A DNA stretch of 39,248 nucleotides, taken from JBKEBX01 sp047974615 (lineage in GTDB: Bacteria; Bacillota; Clostridia; Lachnospirales; CAMZNU01). A program made the position numbers and the translations under genes. The notes under the pieces were generated by a model, which worked only from the letters and a program-made list of their open reading frames with translations, was not told the origin of the DNA and searched no databases. The DNA is taken from the NCBI GenBank assembly GCA_047974615.1, contig JBKECM010000029.1, positions 1 through 39,248 of the forward strand. The letters run 5' to 3'. This document shows, piece after piece, positions 1 to 7,890 of the stretch (the stretch's first letter is position 1; each line of letters opens with the position of its first letter).

Positions 1-1
1 G

Positions 2-126
2 TCAAAAGCCGCAAAGCCGTTGTTTTGTAAAGAACCCGACGAACAAGGGCGACGAAGTCGTTTTCACGTAGTGAAAATTCCGATATGAAAATGGATTTTT
101 CTATATTTTGCAATGAAGCCAATTGC
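2..126. repeat. Dispersed repeat family B, copy 1 (left edge)
   Basis: About 118 bp here match 5459-5575 almost base for base in the same orientation. The shared block includes an internal perfect hairpin (TTTTCAC-gta-GTGAAAA, 61-77) and the ending ATTTTGCAATGA. A shorter piece of the same ending is seen near 21273-21300. The element may start left of the window. No open reading frame of note lies in it. It is non-coding dispersed repeat DNA. Its mobility mechanism is unknown. Confidence 0.85.
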
Positions 127-466
127 GTTGCTCGATTTTCCAACGCACTTTATGAATTTTTTTAAAATCTTCAATTTCTTCAAACTTTTTATGGTGAATA
201 AGTGCAAAAAAAATCGTTCACAAATATGACCAAACCGTACTCGTGAACGAAAGAAAATTTACCACTTGTTAAATACACAAATAACTATATGTAATATAGC
301 TTTACTACAATATTTCATATTAGTCTATGTTAATTTAAAATTTTATTTCCATAGATTTTTTTGTTGTTCTCTTTTATATTATTATAATATAATTTTTTCA
401 TATTTTAAAGCGATTTTTCGCTAAAATAGCTTAAGTTGACAACATTGCTCTTAGTGGTGGTATTGA
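127..466. other. Intergenic stretch with two small hairpins, no gene seen
   Basis: No credible coding region with a ribosome site is seen. An 8-bp inverted repeat, TCGTTCAC (214-221) with GTGAACGA (243-250), lies here. A second small hairpin, AGCGA-tttt-TCGCT (409-422), sits just past the 3' end of the minus-strand flavoprotein gene and could act as a weak terminator for it, although the following U tract is poor. Confidence 0.5.
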
Positions 467-1519
467 TTAATATAGTAAAGCTTCAAAAACTTCTTCTACG
501 CTCACTATTTTATCACATTTATAGGCTTTAGCTCCACAAAAAATCAAACTGTCTTTTATGTTGCCATTTACGGCTTTTATAAGTCTATCGGATATACAAT
601 AAGGCGTTGTTCTAAAATCGCATTTATCAAGACATTTATAGCATTTTGTTATAGGTTCACGTTTTGTTGAAGTAGTAAATTCATTTATAATAGCACGTCC
701 CGGTAAACCTACAGGGCTTTTTACTAAAAAGATATCTTCTTCATTTGCATTTATGTATGCGTTTTTAAACTCTTGTGATGCATCACATTCAGTAGTTGTT
801 ACAAATCTTGTTCCTATTTGTACACCGTCAGCACCTATATCCATACAATGCATAAAATCTTCTCTATCATAAACACCACCAGCATATATTACTGGAATTT
901 TTTTGTTATACTTTTCTTCAAAAGTTTTAACATAGTTTACTATGTCTTTGAACTCGTCATCAAAGTTTTTTGTAGTTAAATATTCTTTTATTTGATCCTC
1001 TTTGAAGCCTAAATGCCCACCTGCAAGGTGATTTTCTACTATAACCATATCGCAAGTTGTATTATCTCTTTTTTCCCACATTTTAAATAAAAGGCTTGTT
1101 GCACGTAGTGAAGATACTATAGGTGCAAATTTTGTTTTTGTACCTTTTACTAAGCTTGGTAATGATACAGGAAGACCTGCTCCAGATATGACTATATCAG
1201 CTCCAGATGATATGGCACACTTAACATACTCTTCATATTTATGTGTTACTGCCATAATATTTACACCTATAGGCTTATCTTTTACTTTCTCTTTTGCTAA
1301 TGTAATATGCTCTTTAAAAGCCTTAATATTACATTCAAAAGCATTTTTTGAAAAATTTTCATCTTTGTAGCCTATTTGAGCAGATGAAATGACACCTAGC
1401 CCACCTGCCAGTGTAACTGCAGATGCAAGGGAAGATAAACTTATTCCCACGCCCATACCACCTTGTATTATAGGGTATTTTAATTGAATGTTTCCTATGT
1501 TTAATGGTTGTAATTTCAT
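467..1519 (-). CDS. Nitronate monooxygenase / FabK-like FMN flavoprotein
   Basis: This 350-residue protein belongs to the 2-nitropropane dioxygenase (NMO/FabK) TIM-barrel family, which binds FMN. The N-terminal PIIQGGMGVGIS segment, the GGLGVISSAQIG turn, the AGGHLG segment where the family keeps its active-site His, the phosphate-binding GGVYDREDF and the ADGVQIGTRF motif are all present. The C-terminal part carries a Cys-rich patch (CYKCLDKCDF) found in the clostridial branch. Members either oxidise alkyl nitronates to detoxify them or act as enoyl-ACP reductase. No fatty-acid genes are nearby, so nitronate monooxygenase is the safer name. A strong promoter lies at 1629-1657 and leaves a leader of about 100 nt with a hairpin. 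The family call is firm; the substrate is not. Confidence 0.85.
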   Translation of the reverse strand: MKLQPLNIGNIQLKYPIIQGGMGVGISLSSLASAVTLAGGLGVISSAQIGYKDENFSKNAFECNIKAFKEHITLAKEKVKDKPIGVNIMAVTHKYEEYVKCAISSGADIVISGAGLPVSLPSLVKGTKTKFAPIVSSLRATSLLFKMWEKRDNTTCDMVIVENHLAGGHLGFKEDQIKEYLTTKNFDDEFKDIVNYVKTFEEKYNKKIPVIYAGGVYDREDFMHCMDIGADGVQIGTRFVTTTECDASQEFKNAYINANEEDIFLVKSPVGLPGRAIINEFTTSTKREPITKCYKCLDKCDFRTTPYCISDRLIKAVNGNIKDSLIFCGAKAYKCDKIVSVEEVFEALLY

Positions 1520-1546
1520 ACTTTATACCTTCTTTGTATTTATTAT

Positions 1547-1576
1547 AAAATGGCAACGTGCAAAACGCCATTTTTT
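1547..1576 (-). promoter_or_regulatory. Leader hairpin of the flavoprotein gene
   Basis: AAAATGGC (1547-1554) and GCCATTTT (1567-1574) form an 8-bp perfect stem with a 12-nt loop inside the 5' leader of the minus-strand gene. The same two arms recur at 5424-5447, so it may be a remnant of a repeat rather than a dedicated control site. Confidence 0.4.
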
Positions 1577-1628
1577 GTCATTATAAATGGTCAAAAATCC
1601 GAACAAATATAAATATTCTATAGTTGTT

Positions 1629-1657
1629 ATATTATCATATTAGCCTCTATATGTCAA
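1629..1657 (-). promoter_or_regulatory. Sigma-A promoter of the flavoprotein gene
   Basis: Read on the minus strand, TTGACA (1657-1652) and TAATAT (1634-1629) are separated by exactly 17 bp. The start point should fall near 1622, about 100 nt before the ATG at 1519. Confidence 0.7.
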
Positions 1658-1815
1658 AAAATATTTACAAAAATTAATTTAATTTTAAGGAATTTATTGT
1701 AAAAATATGTATTTATAAAAAAAATTATGAAAGTAGGTTGAAAATATTTTAGATTATGATATACTTAAAATAACATAATCTTAATTTTTTCAGTAGTAGC
1801 ACGATCTATATTATA

Positions 1816-1990
1816 GTGGATGCTGAAAAATTCAAAAAAGAAAAAAATATTACTAATGATAATGGCACGAAAATAGTGAGATAGCATAAAATCAGCGAAG
1901 AATGAGCGTAAATTTTATTCCATACGAACGCTAATTTTTGTGTAATAGGAGAATTTTCAATTAGAAAATGAAAATTTTTTAAGCATCTGC
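1816..1990 (+). repeat. Dispersed repeat family A, copy 1 (MITE-like)
   Basis: The left end (GATGCTGAAAAATTC, from 1819) is mirrored by AAAATTTTTTAAGCATC ending at 1987, giving imperfect terminal inverted repeats around a 175-bp body. The first 68 bp match 33967-34030 in inverse orientation, including ATATTACTAA and AAAATAGTGAGATA. The internal GAGCGTAA and AATTTTTGTG pieces recur in the neighbouring unit near 2179-2193. No gene is encoded. It is probably a degenerate non-autonomous element. Confidence 0.7.
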
Positions 1991-2044
1991 CAGGCAGTGT
2001 GACCTTACGAACAAGCAAAACAACGATTTTGCGTTAAGTGAGTA

Positions 2045-2116
2045 AGGAAAAAATTGAAATTATCTTATTGAAAAACTCCTAAATTAATGTTTTTCTATCT
2101 TTTGACAGCACCTTCG
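2045..2116 (-). repeat. Dispersed repeat family A, copy matching the right window edge
   Basis: The stretch is an inverted copy of 39179-39248. The first 35 bases are identical and the whole 70-72 bp align with few differences, ending in the family terminus CAGCACC(T/C)TCG. Read on the minus strand it starts with the CGA(A/G)GGTGCTG end. Confidence 0.85.
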
Positions 2117-2230
2117 AAAGAACGAGTGCTAATTTTATGCGACGTGCCAGATGATTTACAAAGCAAATCATCAAGTCGAGCGTAATTTTTGTGCATTAAT
2201 ATTTTTTTCTATCCATTAACAGCACCCTCG
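2104..2230 (-). repeat. Dispersed repeat family A, further unit
   Basis: The unit is bounded by two same-direction family ends (CAGCACCTTCG at 2106-2116 and CAGCACCCTCG at 2220-2230). The right end, 2196-2230, reads on the minus strand as the GGTGCTG...GATAGAAAAAAATATT terminus also seen at 7895 and 39179. Inside is an 8-bp inverted repeat, GATGATTT (2150-2157) with AAATCATC (2165-2172). A related GATTTGCTTTG segment is found in the copy at 7891-8069. Together 1816-2230 look like a nested array of decayed units. Confidence 0.65.
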
Positions 2231-2257
2231 ATAAAAACTATTTGTTACTTTATTTAA

Positions 2258-2286
2258 TTGAAGTGTAAAAAAATATATGATATACT
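2258..2286 (+). promoter_or_regulatory. Sigma-A promoter of ligA
   Basis: TTGAAG (2258-2263) and TATACT (2281-2286) are 17 bp apart, with the ribosome site AAAGGTG and the ATG following within 31 bp. It should drive ligA and the two genes behind it. Confidence 0.65.
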
Positions 2287-2316
2287 TAATGTGAAAATAA
2301 TTTTAAAGGTGTAAAT

Positions 2317-4269
2317 ATGGAAAAAAAAATTGTAGAATTAATTGAAAAATTACTTGAAGCTGAATATAGCTATTACAATGAAGATGTTTCAATAATAAGT
2401 GATTTTGAATATGATAAATTATATGATGAACTTAAAGAGCTTGAAGAAAAGACGGGTATCATTAAAGAAAATAGTCCAACACAAAGGGTTCAATATGTGC
2501 TTGTAGATAAGCTTAAAAAGGTTGAACATAGCAAACCTATGCTTTCTTTACAAAAAACAAAAAGCGTAGATGAGCTTGTAGCTTTTTTAGGTAACGAAGA
2601 TGGTTTGTTATCATATAAGCTTGATGGTTTAACTGTTGTTTTAACTTACTCAGGGGGGGAGTTAAAACTTGGTGCTACTCGTGGAAATGGTAGAATAGGC
2701 GAAGACATCACGCATAATGCTAGTGTTTTCTCAAATGTTCCAAAGCATATAGATTATAATAATGATTTAGTAATAAGAGGTGAGGCTATTATTACTTTTT
2801 CGAACTTTAATAAAATAAATAATAAACTTGAAAGTTTAAATGAGGAGATTTATAAAAATCCACGTAACCTTTGTAGTGGCTCGGTTCGACAATTAAACAG
2901 TAAAATTGCAAAGGAAAGAAATATTAAGTTTATTGCTTTTGGTATAGTACAATGTGATGAAAAATTTAAGTCTAAAGAAGATGAATTAGATTTTTTAAAA
3001 AAACTTAACTTTGAAATAGTTGATTATAAAATCGTTAATAAGGAAAGTTTACAAGAAGAAGTACTTGATTATGAAAAAAAATTAGTTTCAGAAGATTATG
3101 CTACTGATGGTTTGGTTTTAACTTTTAATGATAATTTTGTAAGTTTAACAAAGGGAGAAACTTCAAAATTTCCACATCACAGCATTGCGTTTAAATGGAA
3201 AGATGAGCTTGTTACAACTAAACTTATAGATGTACTATGGAATACTTCACGTGGTGGCACTATAAACCCTGTGGCTTTATTTGAAGCAGTTGATATCGAA
3301 GGTACAACTGTAGAGCGAGCTTCTTTGCATAATCTAAGTATATTTGAAAGCTTAGAGCTAGGTATAAATGATGAAATTTCTGTTTATAAGGCTAATATGA
3401 TTATACCTCAAGTATATGAAAATTTTACAAAATCAAATACTTTAGAAGCACCAAAAAAATGTCCATCTTGTGGAAGTGATACAGTTATTAAACAAGTGAA
3501 AGAAGGCAAAACTTTAAACTGTATCAATGAAAATTGCCCTAGTAAAAATTTGTATAAATATTCTCACTTTGTATCTCGTGATGCAATGAATATAGAAGGT
3601 CTTAGTGAAGCTACTTTAAGTAAGTTAATTGAAGAAGGTTTTATTAAAACTTATAAAGATATTTATCTGTTAGATAGATATAAAGAAGACATTTTAACTC
3701 TTGAAGGTTTTGGTATAAAAAAATACGAAAATATTTTAAATAGTATCGAAAAAAGTAAAACTGTTCTAATTGAAAATTTTATTTATGCTCTTGGCATACC
3801 TACTATTGGTCTACAAAACTCAAAACTTTTAGTTAAAAAATTAAATGTTAAAAATTTCGATGAAATGATTAATCTTAGTAATGTTGATTTGATTTCAGTA
3901 GATGGGTTTGGGGATATTATGGCTAATTCCTTTGTGGAATATTTTAATAATGAAAGTAATATAGTTAACTGCAGGGAGCTATATAATTTACTTAATGTGC
4001 ATTATAATGAAAATACTTCTGTTGATACGTTTAGTGATAAAATATTTGTTATTACTGGTGACTTAAACACTTTTAATAACAGAAAAGAACTACAAGTACA
4101 AATCGAAAATTTAGGTGGAAAAGTTTCTTCTAGTGTTTCTAAAAATACAACTTATTTAATAAATAATGACAAGTTATCTAATTCTAGTAAAAATAAAAAA
4201 GCTAAAGAATTGGGAGTAGATATTATAAGTGAAGAAGATTTTCTTAATATGATAAAAGGGGGGGAATAG
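2317..4269 (+). CDS. ligA: NAD-dependent DNA ligase LigA (divergent)
   Basis: LigA seals nicks during replication and repair using NAD+. The 650-residue chain shows the expected order: NMN-binding Ia domain (about 1-65, with YYNED...DFEYDKLYDEL), adenylation domain with the catalytic lysine in YKLDG (Lys101), OB fold, a four-Cys zinc finger (CPSCG...CINENC), helix-hairpin-helix region and a C-terminal BRCT domain (about 575-648). The length is near the usual 670. Several normally firm motifs are altered: TRGNG replaces TRGDG, and KWKDE stands where KFPAE is usual. This suggests a divergent LigA lineage or a second paralogue. The next gene starts 1 bp after its stop, so the two are translationally coupled. 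Confidence 0.92.
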   Translation: MEKKIVELIEKLLEAEYSYYNEDVSIISDFEYDKLYDELKELEEKTGIIKENSPTQRVQYVLVDKLKKVEHSKPMLSLQKTKSVDELVAFLGNEDGLLSYKLDGLTVVLTYSGGELKLGATRGNGRIGEDITHNASVFSNVPKHIDYNNDLVIRGEAIITFSNFNKINNKLESLNEEIYKNPRNLCSGSVRQLNSKIAKERNIKFIAFGIVQCDEKFKSKEDELDFLKKLNFEIVDYKIVNKESLQEEVLDYEKKLVSEDYATDGLVLTFNDNFVSLTKGETSKFPHHSIAFKWKDELVTTKLIDVLWNTSRGGTINPVALFEAVDIEGTTVERASLHNLSIFESLELGINDEISVYKANMIIPQVYENFTKSNTLEAPKKCPSCGSDTVIKQVKEGKTLNCINENCPSKNLYKYSHFVSRDAMNIEGLSEATLSKLIEEGFIKTYKDIYLLDRYKEDILTLEGFGIKKYENILNSIEKSKTVLIENFIYALGIPTIGLQNSKLLVKKLNVKNFDEMINLSNVDLISVDGFGDIMANSFVEYFNNESNIVNCRELYNLLNVHYNENTSVDTFSDKIFVITGDLNTFNNRKELQVQIENLGGKVSSSVSKNTTYLINNDKLSNSSKNKKAKELGVDIISEEDFLNMIKGGE

Positions 4270-4270
4270 T

Positions 4271-4666
4271 ATGGCTGAGATAGCAAAGGTTGTAGAAGTG
4301 AACGGCTCTAAAGTTGTAGGGATTTTGACCAGAACAAGTGCTTGTGCTGGTTGTCATGCTTGTGAAATGGGAGATAATCCTACTGAAATGAAAATTACTG
4401 CTATAAATGAATGTGATGCTAAGATAGGCGATAATATTTATGTAGAAATTTCTACTCAAATTATGATGAAAGCAACGATAATTATGTACGTTGTGCCTTT
4501 ATGTACTATGTTTTTAGGTTTTTTATTAGGAAATTTATATTCAGAAATGGCTGGATTTTTAATAGGTTTAATTTTTTTGTTTTTTACATATGTAGGAATT
4601 AGACTTTTTAGTAATAAATTAGATGAAAAAAAATATATGGCAGTAGCAACTAAAATAGTAGAATAG
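4271..4666 (+). CDS. RseC/SoxR-reducing-system family membrane protein
   Basis: This 131-residue protein has a short cytoplasmic N-terminal domain with a clustered cysteine motif (CAGCHAC, residues about 25-31) followed by two membrane segments (about 68-85 and 90-110). This is the RseC/RsxC-associated family architecture. Family members are linked to redox control and to Rnf-type electron transport complexes, but the exact role in Firmicutes is not settled. It starts directly behind ligA and ends 8 bp before the next gene, so all three are likely one transcript. No rnf genes lie in the window. Confidence 0.75.
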   Translation: MAEIAKVVEVNGSKVVGILTRTSACAGCHACEMGDNPTEMKITAINECDAKIGDNIYVEISTQIMMKATIIMYVVPLCTMFLGFLLGNLYSEMAGFLIGLIFLFFTYVGIRLFSNKLDEKKYMAVATKIVE

Positions 4667-4674
4667 GGGATATT

Positions 4675-5247
4675 ATGGATAAGGTACAAAAGAATTTGGT
4701 TATTATAGATTATCAATATGATTTTGTTGCACTTGACGGTAAGCTTACTTGTGGACAAAGTGCTATTGATATAGAAAAAAATATTTTGGCACTAATAAGT
4801 GAATATAAAAATGAAAACATATTTATAACTTATGATACTCATAACGAAATAGATTGGGAAGATGATACAAAGAAAAATGAGGCTGAAATTTTTCCATGTC
4901 ATTGTATAGATGGTTCGGAAGGCTTTGAGCTTTTTGGTGGATTAAACAAAGCTATTGAAGATATTTCTGTAACAAAGGTGTATAAAAATACTTTTGCAAG
5001 TGAAAAACTTGTAAAAAGCATTATTATGAAAAATGACCCAAATGAAGAAATACTTGTTCAGTTTTGTGGTGTTGCAACTAACGTTTGCGTTTTTCAAAAT
5101 GTTATTTTATTATACAACTATTTTGTACAAAATGGTATTAAATTTTCTATTTTAATAGATAAAAACACTGTTGCAAGCTTTGACGAAACTTTAGAAAAAC
5201 AAGCTTTAGATTATTTAGTTAATACTTTAGGCGTTAAAATTAAGTAA
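4675..5247 (+). CDS. Isochorismatase-fold cysteine hydrolase, nicotinamidase-like
   Basis: This 190-residue protein is a member of the isochorismatase/nicotinamidase superfamily. The catalytic triad is visible as Asp12 (IDYQYDF), Lys104 (VYKNTF) and Cys138 (GVATNVCV, with the family cis-peptide). Asp54, His56 and His76 match the metal site of PncA-type nicotinamidases, and HCIDGSEG resembles the family HC..GT.G loop. The most likely reaction is nicotinamide to nicotinate in NAD salvage, which would agree with its position behind an NAD-consuming ligase, but that link is inference. It closes the ligA transcript, followed by a strong terminator. Confidence 0.78.
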   Translation: MDKVQKNLVIIDYQYDFVALDGKLTCGQSAIDIEKNILALISEYKNENIFITYDTHNEIDWEDDTKKNEAEIFPCHCIDGSEGFELFGGLNKAIEDISVTKVYKNTFASEKLVKSIIMKNDPNEEILVQFCGVATNVCVFQNVILLYNYFVQNGIKFSILIDKNTVASFDETLEKQALDYLVNTLGVKIK

Positions 5248-5303
5248 GATAAGTTATAGAAATGCAATGACTAAAATAAGCCATTTTCTTTCTCAAATAC
5301 AAT

Positions 5304-5349
5304 AATATAAAAGGTGTATAATTTTTTTGAATTATACACCTTTTATATT
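5304..5349. terminator. Two-way terminator between convergent genes
   Basis: A perfect 20-bp inverted repeat (5304-5323 and 5330-5349) with a 6-nt loop has A runs on one side and T runs on the other, so it can stop transcription from both directions. It lies between the plus-strand hydrolase gene and the minus-strand hflC. Confidence 0.85.
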
Positions 5350-5406
5350 ACAACGTTGCAAAATTCAAGAAACGGAACATTGCAAAAGAAAAAATCAAAT
5401 TTTCAT

Positions 5407-5466
5407 ACTTTTGATAAAGGCATAAAATGGCAAAAAGACGCCATTTTCACAGTTTTTATCAAAAGT
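5407..5466. repeat. Nested palindrome next to repeat family B
   Basis: Outer arms ACTTTTGATAAA (5407-5418) and TTTATCAAAAGT (5455-5466) enclose inner arms AAAATGGC (5424-5431) and GCCATTTT (5440-5447). The structure abuts and slightly overlaps the family B copy at 5459. The inner arms are the same as those in the hairpin at 1547-1574. Confidence 0.6.
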
Positions 5467-5575
5467 TAAAAGCCATTGTTTTGTAAAGGCCCGACGAATA
5501 AGGGCGACGAAGTCGTTTTCACGTAGTGAAAATTACGAGATGAAAATGGATTTTTCTATATTTTGCAATGAAACC
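5459..5575. repeat. Dispersed repeat family B, copy 2
   Basis: The copy is nearly identical to positions 2-119 and lies in the same orientation, including the TTTTCAC-gta-GTGAAAA hairpin (5516-5532) and the ATTTTGCAATGAAACC end. It fills most of the gap before the hflC stop codon. Confidence 0.85.
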
Positions 5576-5597
5576 ATATTATATTCTAAATTATAAT

Positions 5598-6461
5598 CTA
5601 CTGTTGACCTAAAAATAATTTACCTATTTCGCTATCTATAGGTAAAACTAAAGTTTTATCACCAGTCATAGCAATTTTTATAGCATCTAAACTTCTTATA
5701 AACTCATAGAAAGTTTTTTTATCTTCTGTGTTATATGCTTCAGATAAAATTCTCATATATTCACTTTCACCAAGTGCCATTATTTCTTCTGCTTCAGCAT
5801 CGGCTTGTGCAACAATTATAGCTGTTTCTTTATCTGTAGAGTTACGTATTTTTTCAGCTTCTTCTTTACCTTCTGCCGTATAAGTTGCTGCCATTTTTTC
5901 ACGTTCAGAAATCATTCGGTTATATACTGCAGACTTATTTTCATCAGGTAAATCAAGTTGTTTAATTTGAATGTCTATAGCTTCCATACCGTATGTTGTT
6001 AAGCTTTCAGATACGTCTGTTAAAATATCTGTTGATAACTGTTCATCACGTGATATTGCAACGTCTTGATCTACTTTACTTAAATTATTTTTTATTGAGT
6101 TATAAACTATGTTATCAAGTCTATATTCAGCACCTGATGCACCTAAAGAAATATCTATGTTTTGTACAAACTTTAGTGGGTCAGCTACTTTCCATATAAT
6201 GAAACTGTCAACAGTCATAGTTTTTTTATCTTTTGTTAAAACTTCTGAAGGGTTCATATCATATAGTTGATAGTTTTTCTTCAAAGTTGAGCTTACATCT
6301 AAAAATGGTACTTTAAACTTGATACCCGGTTCAGAATGTACTGTTATAACTTGGTTAAATCTATATACAAAGCCGTATTCATCTTCGTTAACGAAAAACA
6401 TAGAAGATGTTAAAAGGATAATAGCAATAACTATTACAACTGGTAAAACTATTTTTTTCAT
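5598..6461 (-). CDS. hflC: HflC-like SPFH membrane protease regulator
   Basis: HflC partners HflK in a membrane complex that surrounds the FtsH protease and modulates its activity. The 287-residue protein has one N-terminal membrane anchor (about 4-23), the SPFH/band-7 domain (about 24-190), then a long Ala/Glu-rich coiled-coil helix (about 185-240). The tail LVLPIDSEIGKLFLG is typical of HflC. It follows hflK by 13 bp in the same direction and has its own GGAGG-type ribosome site. ftsH is not in the window. Confidence 0.85.
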   Translation of the reverse strand: MKKIVLPVVIVIAIILLTSSMFFVNEDEYGFVYRFNQVITVHSEPGIKFKVPFLDVSSTLKKNYQLYDMNPSEVLTKDKKTMTVDSFIIWKVADPLKFVQNIDISLGASGAEYRLDNIVYNSIKNNLSKVDQDVAISRDEQLSTDILTDVSESLTTYGMEAIDIQIKQLDLPDENKSAVYNRMISEREKMAATYTAEGKEEAEKIRNSTDKETAIIVAQADAEAEEIMALGESEYMRILSEAYNTEDKKTFYEFIRSLDAIKIAMTGDKTLVLPIDSEIGKLFLGQQ

Positions 6462-6474
6462 ATTAATATCCTCC

Positions 6475-7491
6475 TTATTCGTTAATTGGTAGCATTTTTA
6501 AAACGCCTTCACCATTATCAATATATACTTTCATACCCGGAAGTATTTCTTCCATTGTTTCATAATATAAACGTGTTTTTGTAATCTCAGGATTTTTTAT
6601 ATATTCTGTAAACATTTCATTGAAACGTGCTACTTGCCCTGTTGCTTCTGCTATACGTGCTTCTTTTACAGATTCAGCTGCTTTTATTACTTTATCTGCT
6701 TCAGAACGTGCAAGTGGTAATTCTTCATTATAGTATTGATTTGCCTTATTTATTTCTGTTTCTTTATTTTGCTTAGCACTTTCTACAGATTTAAAGGCGT
6801 TTGAAACTTCCATTGTAGGTGGTTCTGCGTCTTGTATAGAAACACCTTCTACATATATACCTAAGTTATAAAAATCTGCTTTTGCGTTTGCATTTTCCAA
6901 AATTTGACTTTGTATTTCAGATTTTGCTGTTGTTAAAACTTCATCAACTGAATATTTTGCTACTGTACTTCTAATTTCAGATTGAATAGCATTTCTTAAA
7001 ATTTCTGTAGGATTTGATGTAGAAAATGCATATTCTCCTGCATCTATAACTTTATATTCAACGAAAAAATCAATAACTACAAAATTGAAGTCAGATGTAA
7101 TCATAAGGCTTTCATCTTCAACTTCTAGAGTTTCGCCACTATCAGTTCTATATCCTATTTCCATAGCTTGAGTTTTTGTATCAACAAACTGAACTCTATC
7201 GATAAACGGCATTTTGAAGTGGGCACCAGCACTTTTTGTAGCGTATAACTTACCACCTCTTGTTACTACTGCATTTTCCTGCTCGCTTACGGTATAAAAA
7301 TTTGCCATAAAAGTAATACCTACTAACAATATCAAGATAATAGGTAAGGAAATTGATGCAACTTTTTTAAAGTCTTTTTTAGGTTTTTTTTCTTTTTTTG
7401 GTGGTTCATTTTCATTTTGTGTGTGCACAACATTTGGGTCATTTTCAACACCAAAAAGATCATCAAGTAACTCTTTTAAAATTCTATTCAT
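6475..7491 (-). CDS. hflK: HflK-like SPFH membrane protease regulator
   Basis: This is the partner of HflC. The 338-residue chain has a charged cytoplasmic head with a Lys/Pro-rich stretch (about 30-43), one membrane segment (about 45-65), the SPFH domain (about 66-240, with YTVSEQENAVVTRGG) and a coiled-coil region with KVIKAAESVKEARI. The family usually has a Gly-rich N terminus; here it is short and acidic instead. It is the first gene of a two-gene minus-strand operon with a clear promoter at 7522-7550. Confidence 0.85.
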   Translation of the reverse strand: MNRILKELLDDLFGVENDPNVVHTQNENEPPKKEKKPKKDFKKVASISLPIILILLVGITFMANFYTVSEQENAVVTRGGKLYATKSAGAHFKMPFIDRVQFVDTKTQAMEIGYRTDSGETLEVEDESLMITSDFNFVVIDFFVEYKVIDAGEYAFSTSNPTEILRNAIQSEIRSTVAKYSVDEVLTTAKSEIQSQILENANAKADFYNLGIYVEGVSIQDAEPPTMEVSNAFKSVESAKQNKETEINKANQYYNEELPLARSEADKVIKAAESVKEARIAEATGQVARFNEMFTEYIKNPEITKTRLYYETMEEILPGMKVYIDNGEGVLKMLPINE

Positions 7492-7521
7492 TTTAGTTAT
7501 CCTTTCTAGTTAGTTGTATTA

Positions 7522-7550
7522 AGTCTACCACAAAATAGTTAAATTGTAAA
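7522..7550 (-). promoter_or_regulatory. Sigma-A promoter of hflK-hflC
   Basis: On the minus strand TTTACA (7550-7545) and TAGACT (7527-7522) are 17 bp apart. The start point would lie near 7515, about 25 nt before the hflK ATG. Confidence 0.6.
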
Positions 7551-7593
7551 CGTATTTATTTTTTAAACTTAGAAATGCAAAAATAAAAATTGC

Positions 7594-7622
7594 TTTACTA
7601 CTTTTGATTTTTATTGTATACT
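7594..7622 (+). promoter_or_regulatory. Probable sigma-A promoter of a small membrane protein gene
   Basis: TTTACT (7594-7599) and TATACT (7617-7622) are 17 bp apart, upstream of the ribosome site at 7650. It diverges from the hflK promoter. Confidence 0.5.
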
Positions 7623-7659
7623 TAATTAAACATCATTAATTGTGTACCTAGGAGGATAT

Positions 7660-7887
7660 ATGTTAAGAAAAATAATAATTATAAACTCAGCTTTTTTAGT
7701 TGTTAATTTTTTTATATTTTTATATTGTTTAATATATATGTTATTTGATTTTAGTAGTACTTTAAAATTTGCTATTGATATTAAAAATACTTTTGATATG
7801 TCCATTAAAACATTGATCGCTTTAATATTAGTACTTGTATTAAATTTGTTTTTATATGTTAGAAACATAAGAAAAGGTGCTTATTAA
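7660..7887 (+). CDS. Small two-helix membrane protein, unknown
   Basis: The ATG at 7660 is chosen because AGGAGG (7650-7655) lies only 4 nt before it; an upstream in-frame GTG at 7642 has no ribosome site. The 75-residue product has two hydrophobic helices (about 4-30 and 45-68) with a short polar link and a basic tail (RNIRKGAY), so it should sit in the cytoplasmic membrane. I do not recognise the family. It stands alone, with hflK diverging upstream and a repeat element directly downstream. Confidence 0.6.
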   Translation: MLRKIIIINSAFLVVNFFIFLYCLIYMLFDFSSTLKFAIDIKNTFDMSIKTLIALILVLVLNLFLYVRNIRKGAY

Positions 7888-7890
7888 TAA

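Noticed and set aside
1547..1576. Intrinsic terminator on the plus strand
   Set aside because: A T run follows the stem, but no plus-strand gene ends upstream; it lies in the leader of a minus-strand gene.
1806..2018. 70-codon minus-strand frame
   Set aside because: It runs through family A repeat DNA with no ribosome site and no protein-like pattern.
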